64,000 nucleotides of DNA from contig CM053158.1 in NCBI GenBank assembly GCA_028571685.1, forward strand, positions 60,666,001-60,730,000. Direction: 5' to 3'. A program made the position numbers and the translations under genes. Positions 1-10,825 of this stretch are shown here, one piece after another. The stretch comes from Heterohyrax brucei (taxonomy: Eukaryota; Chordata; Mammalia; Hyracoidea; Procaviidae). Positions within the stretch are counted from its first letter, which is position 1. Every line of letters starts with the position of its first letter. The notes below the pieces were generated by a model. It was not told the origin of the DNA and did no database searches. It saw only the letters and a program-made list of their open reading frames with translations.

Positions 1-339
1 TGAGGAAGAAGGAGGGAGGGAGAGGCAAGTGGAGAGACTATAGGAACGGCAAAGTTTTAAAGGATGGAGGAAAGGCTCCAAAAGACGGATTGTCATTGTG
101 GTGGAGCCATTACCTGTGCACGGCCTTCGCCTTTGCTTCTCTCACCACTAAGCTGAGGGCCCTCCTCTTACCAAAAATAGTCCACCATCTCTCCTCGCTT
201 CTCCCCATCCCTGTCTCCCATCTCCCCCATGACTGATCTATCCTTTATTTCCTTTCTCCTTCCATATGCCTCCTTCTGATCAATTTAAACATGTTACACT
301 CTTGTCATAGTAATGAAAGAAAACAAAAGACCACCTTTA
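1..339. other. no gene seen
   Basis: Purine-rich then pyrimidine-rich sequence with no open frame or repeat I can name. It may be the decayed start of the L2 that follows. Confidence 0.4.
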
Positions 340-850
340 ACCCCCATACCTTTCTCGTTTATCTTTCAGAGTCATACTTTCCTTTGAAAGACTTGCCTAC
401 GCTCTCTTGCCTCCACTCTCCAGCCCCCTCACTCACTCATCTGTTGGGCTTCCATCACCTCCCACACTAGACACAGTGCTAGCCAAGGTCACTGGTGACT
501 TCTCTGTTCTTAAATCCAGTGAACTTTGCAGGAAATGTCTGACTTGACCTCTCATCAATCAGCGTGTGACACAACAGAACACTACCTTCATGAAACTTCT
601 TTTCTTTCCTTGGTCTCTACGCTGTTGGGCTTTCCTTCTGTCTTCCTGCCATCTCCCTCCCAATTTTCTTCACATGCCCCCCTTCTGCACCCCTCGCTTA
701 TTCCCTAGGCACCTACCTATCCTAGACTTTTTTCTCTCTCCCTTTACACACTGCCTGTGCAAACTATGCCCTCCTTTGGTTTGAGCCATCATTTATTTCC
801 ATCTGGCTTTACTATGCCCCTCCATAACTCGTCTCCCAAATGTCTAGCTC
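340..850 (+). mobile_element. L2 (CR1-clade LINE) remnant
   Basis: The stretch around 470-640 matches the L2 reverse-transcriptase pattern in nucleotide form (a track reading GTCACTGGTGACTTCT, then GACTTGACCTCTCATC, then a degenerate acid-tRNA-like linker to TTCATGAAACTTCTTTTC). Strong decay implies a mammal-wide old copy. The same element probably resumes at 1395-1860. Confidence 0.5.
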
Positions 851-871
851 TCTGTAATTCTTTGTACTTTA

Positions 872-1013
872 GCCAACAGTGGGTCTCAACATAGCCTGAA
901 TCAGAATCACCTGGAGACTTGTTAAAACGCAGACTGCTGAGTCCTACCACTGATTCAGTACACCTGGAATGGGATCCAAGAATTGTCATTTCTCTAACAA
1001 GTGCACAGGTGAT
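872..1013 (+). mobile_element. MER5A-like hAT DNA transposon fragment
   Basis: Contains AATCAGAATCACCTGGAGA, TTGTTAAAACGCAGA and a CTAACAAGTGCACAGGTGA end, the recognisable interior and right part of MER5A. It is non-autonomous and old, and is cut off on the right by the SINE at 1015. Confidence 0.7.
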
Positions 1014-1014
1014 T

Positions 1015-1362
1015 GGGGGCATTGGTGGCTCAGTGGTAGAACTCTCTCCCTCTGTGCAGAAGACTCAGACTCAATTCCTAGCAAATGCACCCCATATTCA
1101 GCCACCACCTGTCTTTCTTTGGAGGCTTGCATGTTGTCATGATGCTAACCAGGTTTCAGCCTATCTTCCAGAATAAGAAAGACTAGGAAGAAAGGCCTGG
1201 CTATTTATTTCCAAACATCAGCCAGCGATAATCCTAAAGATCACAGTGATCCTATCTGTAACTCATCATGTGCATCGTTGATGACCAGGCAGTCTTTTGT
1301 TTTGTTGTGTATGTGGCCACTATGAGTTGGGGACCTACTCAATGGCAGCTAACAACAACAAA
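1015..1362 (+). mobile_element. tRNA-Gly-headed composite SINE with RTE-like tail
   Basis: Positions 1019-1089 follow tRNA-Gly closely: GCATTGGTGG, then CTCAGTGGTAGAA (A box), a degenerate B box, and an AATGCACC end. A body with AAAGGCCTGGC follows, then a tail with GGCAGT, ATGAGTTGGGGACCTACTC and AACAACAACA that matches the 3' end of the RTE elements in this window. It is a retroposon and not a functional tRNA gene. Confidence 0.75.
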
Positions 1363-1394
1363 CCATGGTATGTGTTCATGCTGCTTTGAAACAC

Positions 1395-1860
1395 TAATCT
1401 GATCAGGTTATTCTGGTTTAAAACTCTTTAATGACTCCCCAGAAACCCTGGTAGCATAGTGATTAAGTGCTACTACATCTGCTAGCCATAAGGTCAGCAG
1501 ATCGAATCTGCCAGGTGCTCCTTGAAAACTCTATAGAGCAGTTCTATTCTGGCCTATAGGGTCACTAGGACTCCCCATTGCCGTCAAGGTCAATCCAGTC
1601 TCTTTGCGAGATGCTGAAGGCACATCAAGATCTAGACCCTAACATTTAGCCACATGCCCCCTCACCACTCCGGCTCACACTGATATGCTGCCTCTCTGAC
1701 TAAACGCCCTCACTACCCTAAGTGATACGCTGTCACTGTATTCTGTGGACCCTTTAATGATCGGCCTACGTGTCACAAGTCTGTTATCGGCAATCATCAC
1801 ACATGACTTATTTCTTAGGGTGCAGCACAAGATTTGACACAGGGTCACAGAGTTCGATAC
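1395..1860 (+). mobile_element. L2 3' region, split by an AfroSINE
   Basis: TCTGATCAGGTTATTC followed by TTTAAAACTCTTTAATG, and after the SINE a stretch with CACATGCCCCCTCACCACTC and GCTGCCTCTCTGAC, follow the 3' part of L2. Low identity. Confidence 0.45.
1442..1568 (+). mobile_element. AfroSINE (3' truncated)
   Basis: Starts GAAACCCTGGTAGCATAGTG with an A box (TAGTGATTAAG) and a B-box region (CAGATCGAATC). Flanked by GACTCCCCA at 1433-1441 and 1569-1577, a 9-bp target-site duplication. Confidence 0.85.
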
Positions 1861-1889
1861 ATTTTTGCTGAATGAACAAATTAAGACAA

Positions 1890-2654
1890 TTATTCTCATA
1901 TATATATATGTTAATTCAAACGAAAATTTTACTTGGAGCACCGCTTAAAAATGGACATTTTCTGATTGAGTTCTGCAAATCCATTTTCCTAGTCAGTCTG
2001 GCCTCTGTTCTGCCCCCTAGTGGTAGCCCCAGACCTAGCATGAAAATGATTTTTCCGGAAACTGCAGCTTGGTGACTCAGCTACTTAATTTACATACCCA
2101 CAACACACTGCACACAAAGCAATTTCCTACTTTAAAATTAGCAGCGTCTCTTTTCTTCACTACAACCTTTTTTACACCCAGATGCGACTGCTGTTAGAGA
2201 ATTGTCTGAGATAAAGGCAGAAACCACAAATTGTTTTGTTTGTGTTGTTACCATTGCTGTTCTAGGAGTTCAGTTATTTGCCCCCGCGTGCTTAGCGTGT
2301 CTCGGTATACTCTGGTTTCTCTTCAGATCGAATAAATCTTTCGCCTTTTACTAAAGATTTCCGTGGAGAGAAACAAATCTGAGTTATTAACCAATTTTTT
2401 GAGACCTTGTTTTTGCAAGGTCTACAAAGTGTTAAAGATAAGATTGTTACCGGGGTTCATTCTGTACTCTTCAGTAGCTTTTATTAAGAAGCGTTTTGTT
2501 TCTGTAGATATTTCAAGGTACGTGCTTGCGGGACGAATGTCTGCACGTGTCTGCACGTGTAAGTCTTTCTCTCTCTCTCTTTTTTTTTTCCCCCCGGCAT
2601 TGCCCAGGTCTCAGACGCGTAAAAGGTGAGGTGGAGTAAACCTTATGTCTGTAT
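1890..2654. other. unassigned stretch with a CpG-rich half
   Basis: No gene model. The first part includes a short (TA)n at 1898-1911. From about 2180 CpG density rises and AATAAA occurs at 2331-2336, followed by CTTTCGCCTTTTACT and ATTTCCGTGGAGAG, which is reminiscent of the R-U5 part of a retroviral LTR. I cannot define ends. Confidence 0.3.
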
Positions 2655-2999
2655 GTGACATTCTTATTTTTTAAAGGGGTCTTTTGCAATAGATATACCC
2701 AAGTGCATGTCTTGATATCTTCATTACTGCTTCTATGGGCATTTGATTGTGGGTTCAAGTAGAACAAGATCCTTGACAACATCAATCTTTTTTTCAGTTT
2801 ACCATGATGTTGGGTATTTGTTCAGTTGTGAGGAGTTACGTGCTTCAAATCCTCTTCACTTTTAGCAAGCAAGATTGTGTCATCGGTGTATTGGATTAAT
2901 TGCTCAACATACAGGTCGAATGGGTGTGGTGAAAGGATACAACTAAGCACACCTTTACTGATTTTAAACTGTCCAGTTAACCCCTTGTTCCGCTGGAAC

Positions 3000-3583
3000 T
3001 GAGCGGGAGCAGATAGAGGCTGGAACTTTGCCTGAGAGTAAGTTTCCCCCCTTCTGTACCCCATCACATGACCTTTCCTTAAAGTTGTTTCCCTAGACCA
3101 CCGCTTCAGGTAATCTTGACACAGGTACAGATGCGGATGAGGCGACGGTGAGATAACTTTCCTCTGGTGGCGCCAGAAAGCTAAACCAGTGCCGGAAACT
3201 GAACTGCGGAACCAGAGAGCCACAGGCGCTCAACAGCTCATGATCAGTCTTACCAGGCACCCAGAAGCCTCAGCGATGGAAACTTTCTTCAATTTCGTGT
3301 GGCCGCACATCTCAGGAAGAGCTAAAGACACGTACACCGTTGAAACCAAATGAGGGGAAAGCAAATTCGTGGTTCTGAGGGGCTGAAAAGACTGAGCTTC
3401 ACGTCTGTGTAAACCTGGAAGTCGCAACTCCCAGGTGCACTGGCGTTTCTTTGACGGAGTTATCTGCACCGGTAGATGGCTCCACTGTGCAGTGCGTCTC
3501 CTTTATAAAGGCGTTTGATTTTTAACTTGGTCTTGTGCTTCTAGAAATTCTTCTTTGGTGGAAAGCAAAAGTCTGTGGTAACA
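3000..3583. mobile_element. CpG-rich LTR-like element, unidentified
   Basis: 584 bp inserted in the antisense RTE. The ends are TG (3000) and CA (3583), and it is flanked by GAAC at 2996-2999 and 3584-3587, a 4-bp target-site duplication. CpG density is far above the decayed host, implying a younger age. CCTTTATAAAGG is near the right end (about 3501-3512). There is no AATAAA. These features fit a solo LTR of a class I-like retrovirus, but the family and orientation are not recognised. Confidence 0.5.
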
Positions 3584-4108
3584 GAACGGCTGCCTCTTGC
3601 TCTCCGTACAGGTTCCTCATTAGCACAATTAAGGGTTTTGGAATTCCCATCCTTAGCAATGTTATGTATAATTTCTGTGATCCACACAGTTGAATGCCTT
3701 TGCAAATTCAATATAGAACACAGGCAAAAATCTTTCTGATAGTCTGTATTTTCGGCCACAAGGCATCAGACATCAACGATGTTATCCTTTATCCCACTTT
3801 CTCTTCTGAAAGAGGCTTGAATTTTTGGCAGTTCCCCGTCAAGAAAGTGCTGAAACCATTTTTGAATCATCGTCAGCAAAATTTCACTTGTGTTTGATAG
3901 CAATGATATTGTTGGATAACTTTTGTATTCTGCTGAATCAACTTGAAGCTTAAATGTGGATCCCTTTCAGTTGGTTGAGCAGGTAGCTGTCTTCCAAATT
4001 TCTTGACATAGAATGCTCCCAGTGTTGCATCCGTTTTTGAAACACCTCAGTTGGTATTTCATCAATTCGTGGAGCCTTGTTTTTTGCAAGTGCCTCCCGT
4101 GCAGCCGA

Positions 4109-4147
4109 CAGGAGTCGGATCCGACTCGACGGCACTTGGCTTGGCTC
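4109..4147 (+). mobile_element. very short AfroSINE/RTE 3' terminus
   Basis: GGATCCGACTCGACGGCACT and the following CTTGG steps match the SINE tail but sit inside the antisense RTE, where the expected RTE sequence is absent. I could not define a target-site duplication. Confidence 0.5.
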
Positions 4148-4475
4148 CATCAGATCATGCTCATACACTGCCTCCTGAAGTCACTGAATGTTGATCACTT
4201 CTTCTTGGTACACTGACTCTGTGTATTCCTTCCATTTTCTTATGATGCCTCCTGTATTGCTTAATATTTTCCCATGGAATCCTTCAATATTGCAACTCAA
4301 GGCTTAAGTTTTTCTCTTCAGTTCTTGAGAAATGCCAAGTGTGTTCTTCCTTTTTAGTTTTCTATCAGCAGGTCTTTGCAGATTTCGTTATAGTACTTTA
4401 CTTTTTCTTCTTGAGCCAACCTTTGAAACTTTCTGTGTACTTCTCTTTGTTATTTCTTCCTTTCCCTTTATCTAG

Positions 4476-4966
4476 TTTCTTAGTTATTATGTAGTGCTGC
4501 TGTAACAGAAATATCACAAGTGGATGGCTTTAACAAAGAGAAATTTGTACTCTCACAGTCGGGTAGCTTAGAAGTATTTAGGGCACCAGTTCAGGGAAAC
4601 TCTGTGTTGGCTCTAGAGGAAGGTCCTTGTCATCAGTCTTCCGCTGGTCTGAGAGCTTTTCTGTGCAGGGACCCTGGGTCAAAAGGACACACCCTGTTGC
4701 CCGCACTACTTTCTTGCTGGTTTGATGTCACCTCATCTCTCTGCTCACTTCTCTTTTATATCTCAAAAGAGATTGGATCAAAACACAGTTCAATACTGCC
4801 TCATTAACATAACTGTCACTAATCCTGTCTCACAAACATCGCAGAAATAGAATTTATAGCATAGGAAAATTGTGTCAGATGATGAAATAGTGGACAATCG
4901 CATAATACAGGGAATCATGGCCTAGCCAGATTGATATTTTGGGGGTACACAATTCAATCCATAACA
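4476..4966 (-). mobile_element. ERVL/MaLR-like LTR, antisense
   Basis: Ends antisense in GGGGGTACACAATTCAATCC then ATAACA, and begins TCTTAGTTATTATGTAGTGC then GCTGTAACAG. This is the same family as the LTRs at 9537, 19803, 31322 and 44060. Inserted in the RTE. Confidence 0.7.
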
Positions 4967-5069
4967 CTATATTCAAGAGCAAGTTTCAGAGTTTCTTTTG
5001 ATGAGTGTTTTGGTCTCTCCTTTCTGTCCTGTCTTTTTAATGACCTCTTGCTTTCTTCAAAATGACCAG

Positions 5070-5238
5070 AAACCAAAAAATCCAAACCCACTGCTATCAA
5101 GTCATATCCAACTCATAGCGACCCAAGAGGTCAGAGTAGAACTGCCCCATACAGTTTCCAAGGAGCACCTGGCAGATTTGAACTGCCAACTTTCGGTTAG
5201 CAGATGTAGCACTTAACCCACTATGCTACCAGGGTTTC
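5070..5238 (-). mobile_element. AfroSINE, antisense, full length
   Basis: Antisense copy ending CCAGGGTTTC with the B box (reverse of GTTCAAATC) in place. Flanked by CAAAATGACCAG at 5058-5069 and 5239-5250, a perfect 12-bp target-site duplication. Confidence 0.92.
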
Positions 5239-5250
5239 CAAAATGACCAG

Positions 5251-5645
5251 TGAGAGGACTAAATGATCTCTAAGGTCTCTTTCAAACTGCATATTGTATT
5301 ATTTTGAGTGTAAGATTGAGGATGTTCAAGAATGATGATGATGAGATTATTTTAGAAAAATTTCAGTGGAGGGTAGCAGTTCATCCAAGCTTCCTCTAGG
5401 ATTTCATCATATCAAGCAAAAATAACTAAGTGATCAAAACAGCAGAAGACCCATCAGGTTTTTTGGGATTCTATTTGGCTACATTCCACGCATCTAACTC
5501 TCAGAAACTGAAAGCATTGGCTTGCTTTCAATACACTTCATTTGGGGAATAATACCAAAACACTTATGAAGAATCATGCCCATCCACTTTCCTTCATTTG
5601 CTGATTGCTCAAAGTGCTGCCTAAAAAGATGACTTAGTGTATAAA
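5251..5645. other. no gene seen
   Basis: AT-rich sequence with a short GATGAT run near 5335. No recognised repeat or coding signal. Confidence 0.4.
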
Positions 5646-6128
5646 CCTGTTGTAGTTGCCCTTGAGTCAGCACCAACTCATAGTGACCTTATGTATATGC
5701 AGATGAAACATTTCCTGGTCCTGTGCCGTTGTCATGGTCATTGGTACATCTGAACCCACTGTGATGGATGTTGTGCCAAGCCACCTCACTGAGGGTTACT
5801 CTCATTTTTCTCACCCTCTACTATAACAAATATGATGTGTTTTTCTAGTGATTAGTCTCTCCTGATGACCTGTCTAAAGTAATCAAGCCAGATCTTGCCG
5901 TCTCCATTTCTAAGGGGAACTCGAGTTACATTTCTTCTAAAACTGATTTGTTCATTGTCTGATGGCCCACCATATATTCAGTATTCTTTGCTAACATAGT
6001 TAAAATGCATCAGTCTTTCTTCTCACTTACTTTTTTCGTTGTCCATCTTTCTCATGCCTCTGAGACAAATGAAAAGATCATATCTTGAGTCAGGTGTACC
6101 TTAGTCATCAAAGTGACATCTTTGCTAT
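5646..6128 (-). mobile_element. RTE 3' fragment, antisense
   Basis: Starts with the antisense tail (CTTGAGTCAGCACCAACTCA), then GACCTGTCTAAAG and GTTGTCCATCTTTC, matching the C-terminal part and 3' end of RTE copies in the window. Runs to the spacing of GACATCTTTGC at 6115. Confidence 0.75.
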
Positions 6129-6555
6129 TTAAAAGACCGTGATTCCTGGTATTGTATAATATTTCTATATGCTGTAAACCCTGCTTCTACGATGTTAATG
6201 AGGGAGTGTGGGTGGCAGTTGTGTTGTTGGTATCTTGAGGCAATCTCTTGGGATAGAAAGGACAGACAAGCAAGCAGAGAGTTGGTACCTCATCACACCA
6301 AGGAGCAGTGCCAGGAACAGACAATGTCCTTTCGAAAGGACCGAGGTTCCCTGCAGCTCAGAAGCTCTCAGTCAAGGAAAAGACTGACAAAAAGGACCTT
6401 CCTCCAGAGCCAATAGAGAAAAACTTCTGGAGATGATGCCCTGAATTTGGACTTTTAGCACACTGGATGGTGACAGAATAAAGTTTCTCTTTTTTAAAGC
6501 CATCCACTCGTGCTATTTCTGTTACAGCAGCACTAGATGCCTGTGTGCTAAGACA
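6129..6555 (+). mobile_element. ERVL/MaLR-like LTR, 5' part degraded
   Basis: Contains CAAGCAGAGAGTTGG, GGACCTTCCTCCAGAGCC, AATAAAG at 6478 and the end AAAGCCATCCACTCGTGC with a CTAAGACA terminus. Same family as 9537-10071. Confidence 0.65.
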
Positions 6556-6739
6556 GTGTGCTAATTTATCATCATTGTACCTGTGTATTTCAAGTGTTTC
6601 ATGGTTTGCATTTAAAAAGTACTCACTGTTTATAACTGATCTTGATTCACATTATCCCCCTTGAAGTTAGACAGGTTCTGATTTTTTCACTACCACCGTT
6701 TTAGACATCCCAAACTACAAGGACACTCCAGGCCATTAT
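6556..6739. other. no feature seen
   Basis: Short unassigned stretch between an LTR and an L1 fragment. Confidence 0.4.
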
Positions 6740-7325
6740 GAATTTGCCTCCTTTAAAGAAAAATAATATACAAAAAGAACTATTTGCAAAACAAAACAAA
6801 GATAGTCACTTTAGAAACTCATTTTTTATTGGATACTATGTTCATTACAATGTTACTTACACTAGCAAAAAGACGGAAACTATTCAAGTGTCCATTAAGG
6901 GATGGAGTGTTGTATGCACATCCTGTGGAATAGCATTTAGCCACGAACAAAAATGAAGCTGTGATCCATGCTATAACACGGACGAAGCTTTGTGGTTATG
7001 GAGCCTTTGTTGATGAAATATTGTTGAGTGAAATAAGTCAAACACAAAAGGACAAATAATGTATGATCCCATTTCTGTAAAATATTTAGAATAGGCATAG
7101 TTTAATAGTGGCTACCAGGGAGGGAAAAGGGGGAAAAGGAGTGTTAAGTACTTACATGATACTGAGTTTCTTTTTAGGGTAATGAGAAACATCTCTTTAG
7201 GGTGATAATAATAGTTGAACAAAATGGTGTGATTAATGTCACTGAGTTGTACACTTAAAAATGGTTGAAATGGGAAATATTTTGTCATATATTGTTTTCA
7301 CCACAGTAACTTAAACACATTTTTT
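6740..7325 (+). mobile_element. old L1 3' end
   Basis: GAATAGCATTTAGCCACGAA, ATGAAATATTGTTGAGTGAA, GTATGATCCCATTTC, GGGGAAAAGGAGTG and TTGTACACTTAAAAATGG are in the order of an L1M-class ORF2 end and 3' UTR. Confidence 0.75.
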
Positions 7326-7429
7326 TTTCAGCTTGTCACAGAAAGTGTCGTCAGCTTCTTACCAAGACCTTGCCTGAAAAAAATGTTTTAGTTTCACTTT
7401 AGGCTTGTACTTAATTAAATAAGCACTTT

Positions 7430-7545
7430 TGGCTTCTTCAGAGTAAAGATTACAGCATCAGAAACACCACGGGGCAGTTCTCTGTCTTACAGGGTTGCTG
7501 TGAGTCACAATCTACTTGATGTGACAAATTTGGTTTGGGTTTGGA
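7430..7545 (+). mobile_element. AfroSINE variant, 3' half
   Basis: GTAAAGATTACAGCATCAGA then GGGGCAGTTCTCTGTC, TTGCTGTGAGTCACAATC and TTTGGTTTGGG match the right half of the longer AfroSINE variant. Confidence 0.65.
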
Positions 7546-7934
7546 ATGGCCTAAAATGCTTTCTACAGTTATTGGTAATTATGATACTAAGTTATAATAC
7601 TTAGGGCCCACTGATTAACAATCACATTTCCTCAGAAGGTATTTATATGCCCCCTGATGCCTCGCAATCTGGTGAGGGAGACAGATTTGCCACCAGCAAC
7701 AATGGTGATGTTCGCTTCGACCGGAGCTCATCAGAAGGCAACCTGTGTGATCCCGGCCTCATCTCACCCAGGCCCCTCTTGCCCACTTTGGTCTCGGAGC
7801 TCCAGTCTTGGTGCCTGACATATTCTTCCCTTCCCACACTCCTCCTGCACAGGCCCTGGCCAGGACTACAGGCCCAGCCCCGTTCCTTGGCATAACTGAC
7901 TGGGTATCATCACCCGGTTATAAGGTCCTCCACA
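7546..7934. other. unassigned sequence, locally GC-rich
   Basis: 7640-7895 is open on both strands for 60-80 codons but has no recognisable protein pattern or splice context. I do not call a gene. Confidence 0.4.
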
Positions 7935-7944
7935 CACATGACAT

Positions 7945-8116
7945 GTGAACCAAAAATAAAAACCAAACTATTTGCTGTTGAGGCGATTCTGACTCACAGC
8001 GACCCTCTTAGACAGAGAACTACCCCACAGAGTCTTTAAGGAACACCTGGTGTATAAAAAGGGCTGAATATTTGGTTAGTAGTCATAAAACTTAACCAGT
8101 ATGCCACCAGGGTTTC
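7945..8116 (-). mobile_element. AfroSINE, antisense
   Basis: Ends antisense with CCACCAGGGTTTC. Flanked by CACATGACAT at 7935-7944 and 8117-8126, a perfect 10-bp target-site duplication. Confidence 0.9.
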
Positions 8117-8257
8117 CACATGACATACAGTCACTACAAAACACCTAGGAACAATGTCAAAAGAGGATGTTGTGGTGTGATAAGAGATCACAAACTTGCA
8201 TATGTGGTTGAATGAGGAGATCAACAAACGCTGTGCCCCCAAACAGCTATTAGAAGC

Positions 8258-8400
8258 AAAACAAGTTGCTGTTGAATTATGGCTGATTTTTCAGAAGTAG
8301 ATCACCAGACCTTTCTTCTGAGGCACCTCTGGGTAGACTTAAAACACCAACCTTTTGGTTAATTGCCAAGTGCAAAAACCATTTGCACCACCCAGCTACA
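8258..8400 (-). mobile_element. AfroSINE variant with internal insert, antisense
   Basis: GTTGCTGTTGAATTATGGC on the left, AACACCAACCTTTTGGTTAA and CATTTGCACCACCCAGCTAC on the right, with an extra internal block (antisense of AGAAAGGTCTGGTGATCTAC). This is the variant head type seen again at 51820 and 52796. Confidence 0.7.
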
Positions 8401-9261
8401 AAGCAGAGCAAAACACAGCTGTTTAGGCCTTCTGGAAACTGACCAGTGACACACAATAATTGAGAAACAGTTCAACTTTGGACGAGAAGAGTGGGAGTCT
8501 GCAGCATTCTTGCCTAGGGCATCTCCCACCAGATGGGAAGTCACTCCAGAGAGAAGAGGCTGTGTGGGTCAGAATGCTATTGCTTCACTCAAAACAACTT
8601 CCTTCAGTTGGGGCAGTAAGGACCCCCACATCCAACAGCAGTGTGTGGGGGAGTGACAGTCTGGCATGGGTGAATGGGAGGGCCACAAGCTTTCCTAGCT
8701 AATGCTTGTGGTGATGGTTGGGGCGAACGCGTACCTGGCTGAGGCTCAGGAGACCCAAGGAGGGTCCAAGCTACACATGCCCTCGTGGTTGATCCAGCAG
8801 CTGCCCCAGGCACAGAGCTGACCCAGTGGGGCCCAAGGGAAAGTAAACACCAGGGAGGACTTGAAAGTGCCAACTTTGAATGTACATCTTCTGGCGCACA
8901 TCCAATGAGGACGGAAACCTTACAGGCTTGAAATGATGAAATGTCACCTCTGTTAAATCACTGGCTGACCACTAAATTACATAGACCTAGGGTAAACTCC
9001 TCAGTCCCTAGGCTTAAAAACAAAAATGGAAATGTAACAAAATGCATGGAGTCCTCAGTGGCCACACATTGGGAAGACAGATTTCACCAGAGGTAGCCCA
9101 CGCAAGTTCCTAAACAAATGAACAAACTAATGAAACAACAACCTTCTAGGGTGGCAAAAAGCACAATCCAGAGTTGCTACAGTGTGTTATCTAAATGTCT
9201 GTATTTCAGCAAAAAAATTGAGTCATGCTCCTCAGAGCACTCAACACATTTCAATTTATAA
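8401..9261. other. no gene seen
   Basis: Open frames of 80-89 codons at 8460-8873 on both strands lack family signatures, and their reciprocal overlap suggests chance in a GC-richer stretch. No repeat recognised. Confidence 0.4.
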
Positions 9262-9486
9262 AATAATTTTGCTGTTTTTTTTTTTCATTATTGTGCTTTA
9301 GATAACAGTTTACAGAGCAAATAAACTTTTCATTAAACAATGCACTAACTGTTTTGTGAAATAGGTTGCCAAGCCCACAACATATCAACACTTTCCCCTT
9401 CACAACCTTGGTTTCCTCATTTCCACCTGACTTGTCCCCTCCTATCTTCTCATCCTTTCTTCTGGGCTGACGTGCCCACTGAGTTG
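9262..9486 (-). mobile_element. possible LINE 3' end, antisense
   Basis: A T run (about 9277-9289) followed by TTTACAGAGCAAATAAAC and a C/T-rich stretch looks like an antisense retroposon tail, but I cannot name the family. Confidence 0.3.
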
Positions 9487-9536
9487 TTCAAATAGAACAG
9501 GGAGGTACTGCACAGTTCAAAATCAGAAAAGATGTG

Positions 9537-10071
9537 TGTCATGGATTGAATTGTCCTCCCATAAAATGTGGTAGCAATTTGACTCAGGCATGACTCCTAT
9601 GACTGGGCGATTGCCCCCCATTTTGTGATTTCTGTATGCTGTAAATCCTAATCTCTACGTGTAGTTGATAGACTGGATTATGTTATAGACGATTAGGAAC
9701 TGTAACACCCTTCCTAAGATCACCTCCTTGCTCCAGTGTTAAAGGAGTTTCCCCGGAATGTGACTGGCACCACTTTTTATCCTGCAAAAGATAAAAAGCA
9801 AGCAGAGAGTTGGGGACCTCATACCATCAAGAAAGCAGCACTGAGAGCAGATCACATCCTTTGAACCTGAGGTTCCTGCGCCCCAATACTGTCAGATCAA
9901 AGAAAGACTGATGCAATACGAGGACCTTCCTCTAGAACCGATAGAGAGAAATTGGATTTCCTTGCAGCCTGCACCCTGAATGTGGACTTCTAGCCTACAG
10001 GACTGTGTGAGCCTTCTTTGTTAAAGCCATCCACTTGAGGTGTTTCTCTTAGAGCAGTGCCAGATGACTAA
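9537..10071 (+). mobile_element. ERVL/MaLR-like solo LTR
   Basis: Starts TGTCATGGATTGAATTGTCC and ends with AGATGACTAA. It is flanked by ATGTG at 9532-9536 and 10072-10076; the repeat region is slightly ambiguous because GTGTC also recurs. Inserted in the RTE. Confidence 0.8.
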
Positions 10072-10825
10072 ATGTGTGTCAGGAGCTGTGCCCTTTTGCC
10101 GTGGATTCAACTCGATGGCAGTGGGTTTGAGTTTAGGTATTCAATCTGTATGCTGAACAAAATAATCAGAGAAGCTGGACTACATGAAGAATGAGGTATT
10201 AGGACTGGAGGACGATCATTAACAAATTGTGATATGCAAGTGACACAACTTTGCTTGTTGAAAGCAAAGAGGACTCGAGGCACTTATTGGTGAAGCTCAA
10301 AGATTACAGTCTTCAGTACAGATTACACTGTGACATAAAACAAAATCCTCACAACTAGACCAATAGTCAACAGAACACTAAATGGAGAAAATATGGACAT
10401 TGTCAAGGTTTCATTTTGCTTGGCTCCACAATCAACGCTCATGAAAACAGCAGTCAAGAAATCAAATAATATACTGCATTGGGTTAATATGTACAAAAGA
10501 CCTCTTTAAAGTGTTAAAAATCAAAGATGTCACTCTGAAGACTAAGATATGCCTGACTCAAGACATGGTATTTTCAATCACCTCATACACATGTGAAAGC
10601 TAGGTCATGGATAAGGAAGAATTGATGCCTTTGAATTACGATTTTGGCAAAGAATCTTGAATGTGCCCTTGACTTCCGGAGGAATAAACAAATCTGTCTC
10701 GGAAGAAGTACGATGAGAATGCTGCTCAGAAGTCAGGACAGTGAGACTTAACATCACGTCCTTTGGGCATGTTATCAGGAAGGACCAGTCCCTGGAGAAA
10801 GACGTCATGCTTGGTAGGGGGGAAG

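Larger units (their letters stand above)
2655..5057 (-). mobile_element. RTE-type LINE, antisense, holding two LTR insertions
   Basis: Antisense to the RTE at 56739-60045. In minus-strand order it runs from the endonuclease-RT linker (about 5057) through the RT region, with DDTILLAKSEEDLKH readable at 2830-2880, toward the 3' part at 2655. It is interrupted by an LTR-like element (3000-3583) and an MaLR-like LTR (4476-4966). Several stops and frameshifts; inactive. Confidence 0.8.

Noticed and set aside
1019-1089. tRNA-Gly gene
   Set aside because: Degenerate B box and direct continuation into a SINE body and RTE-like tail show it is a retroposon head.
2501-2627. Possible micro-exons flanked by AG and GT around 2510 and 2612
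   Set aside because: Very short with no supporting reading frame; such signals are common by chance.
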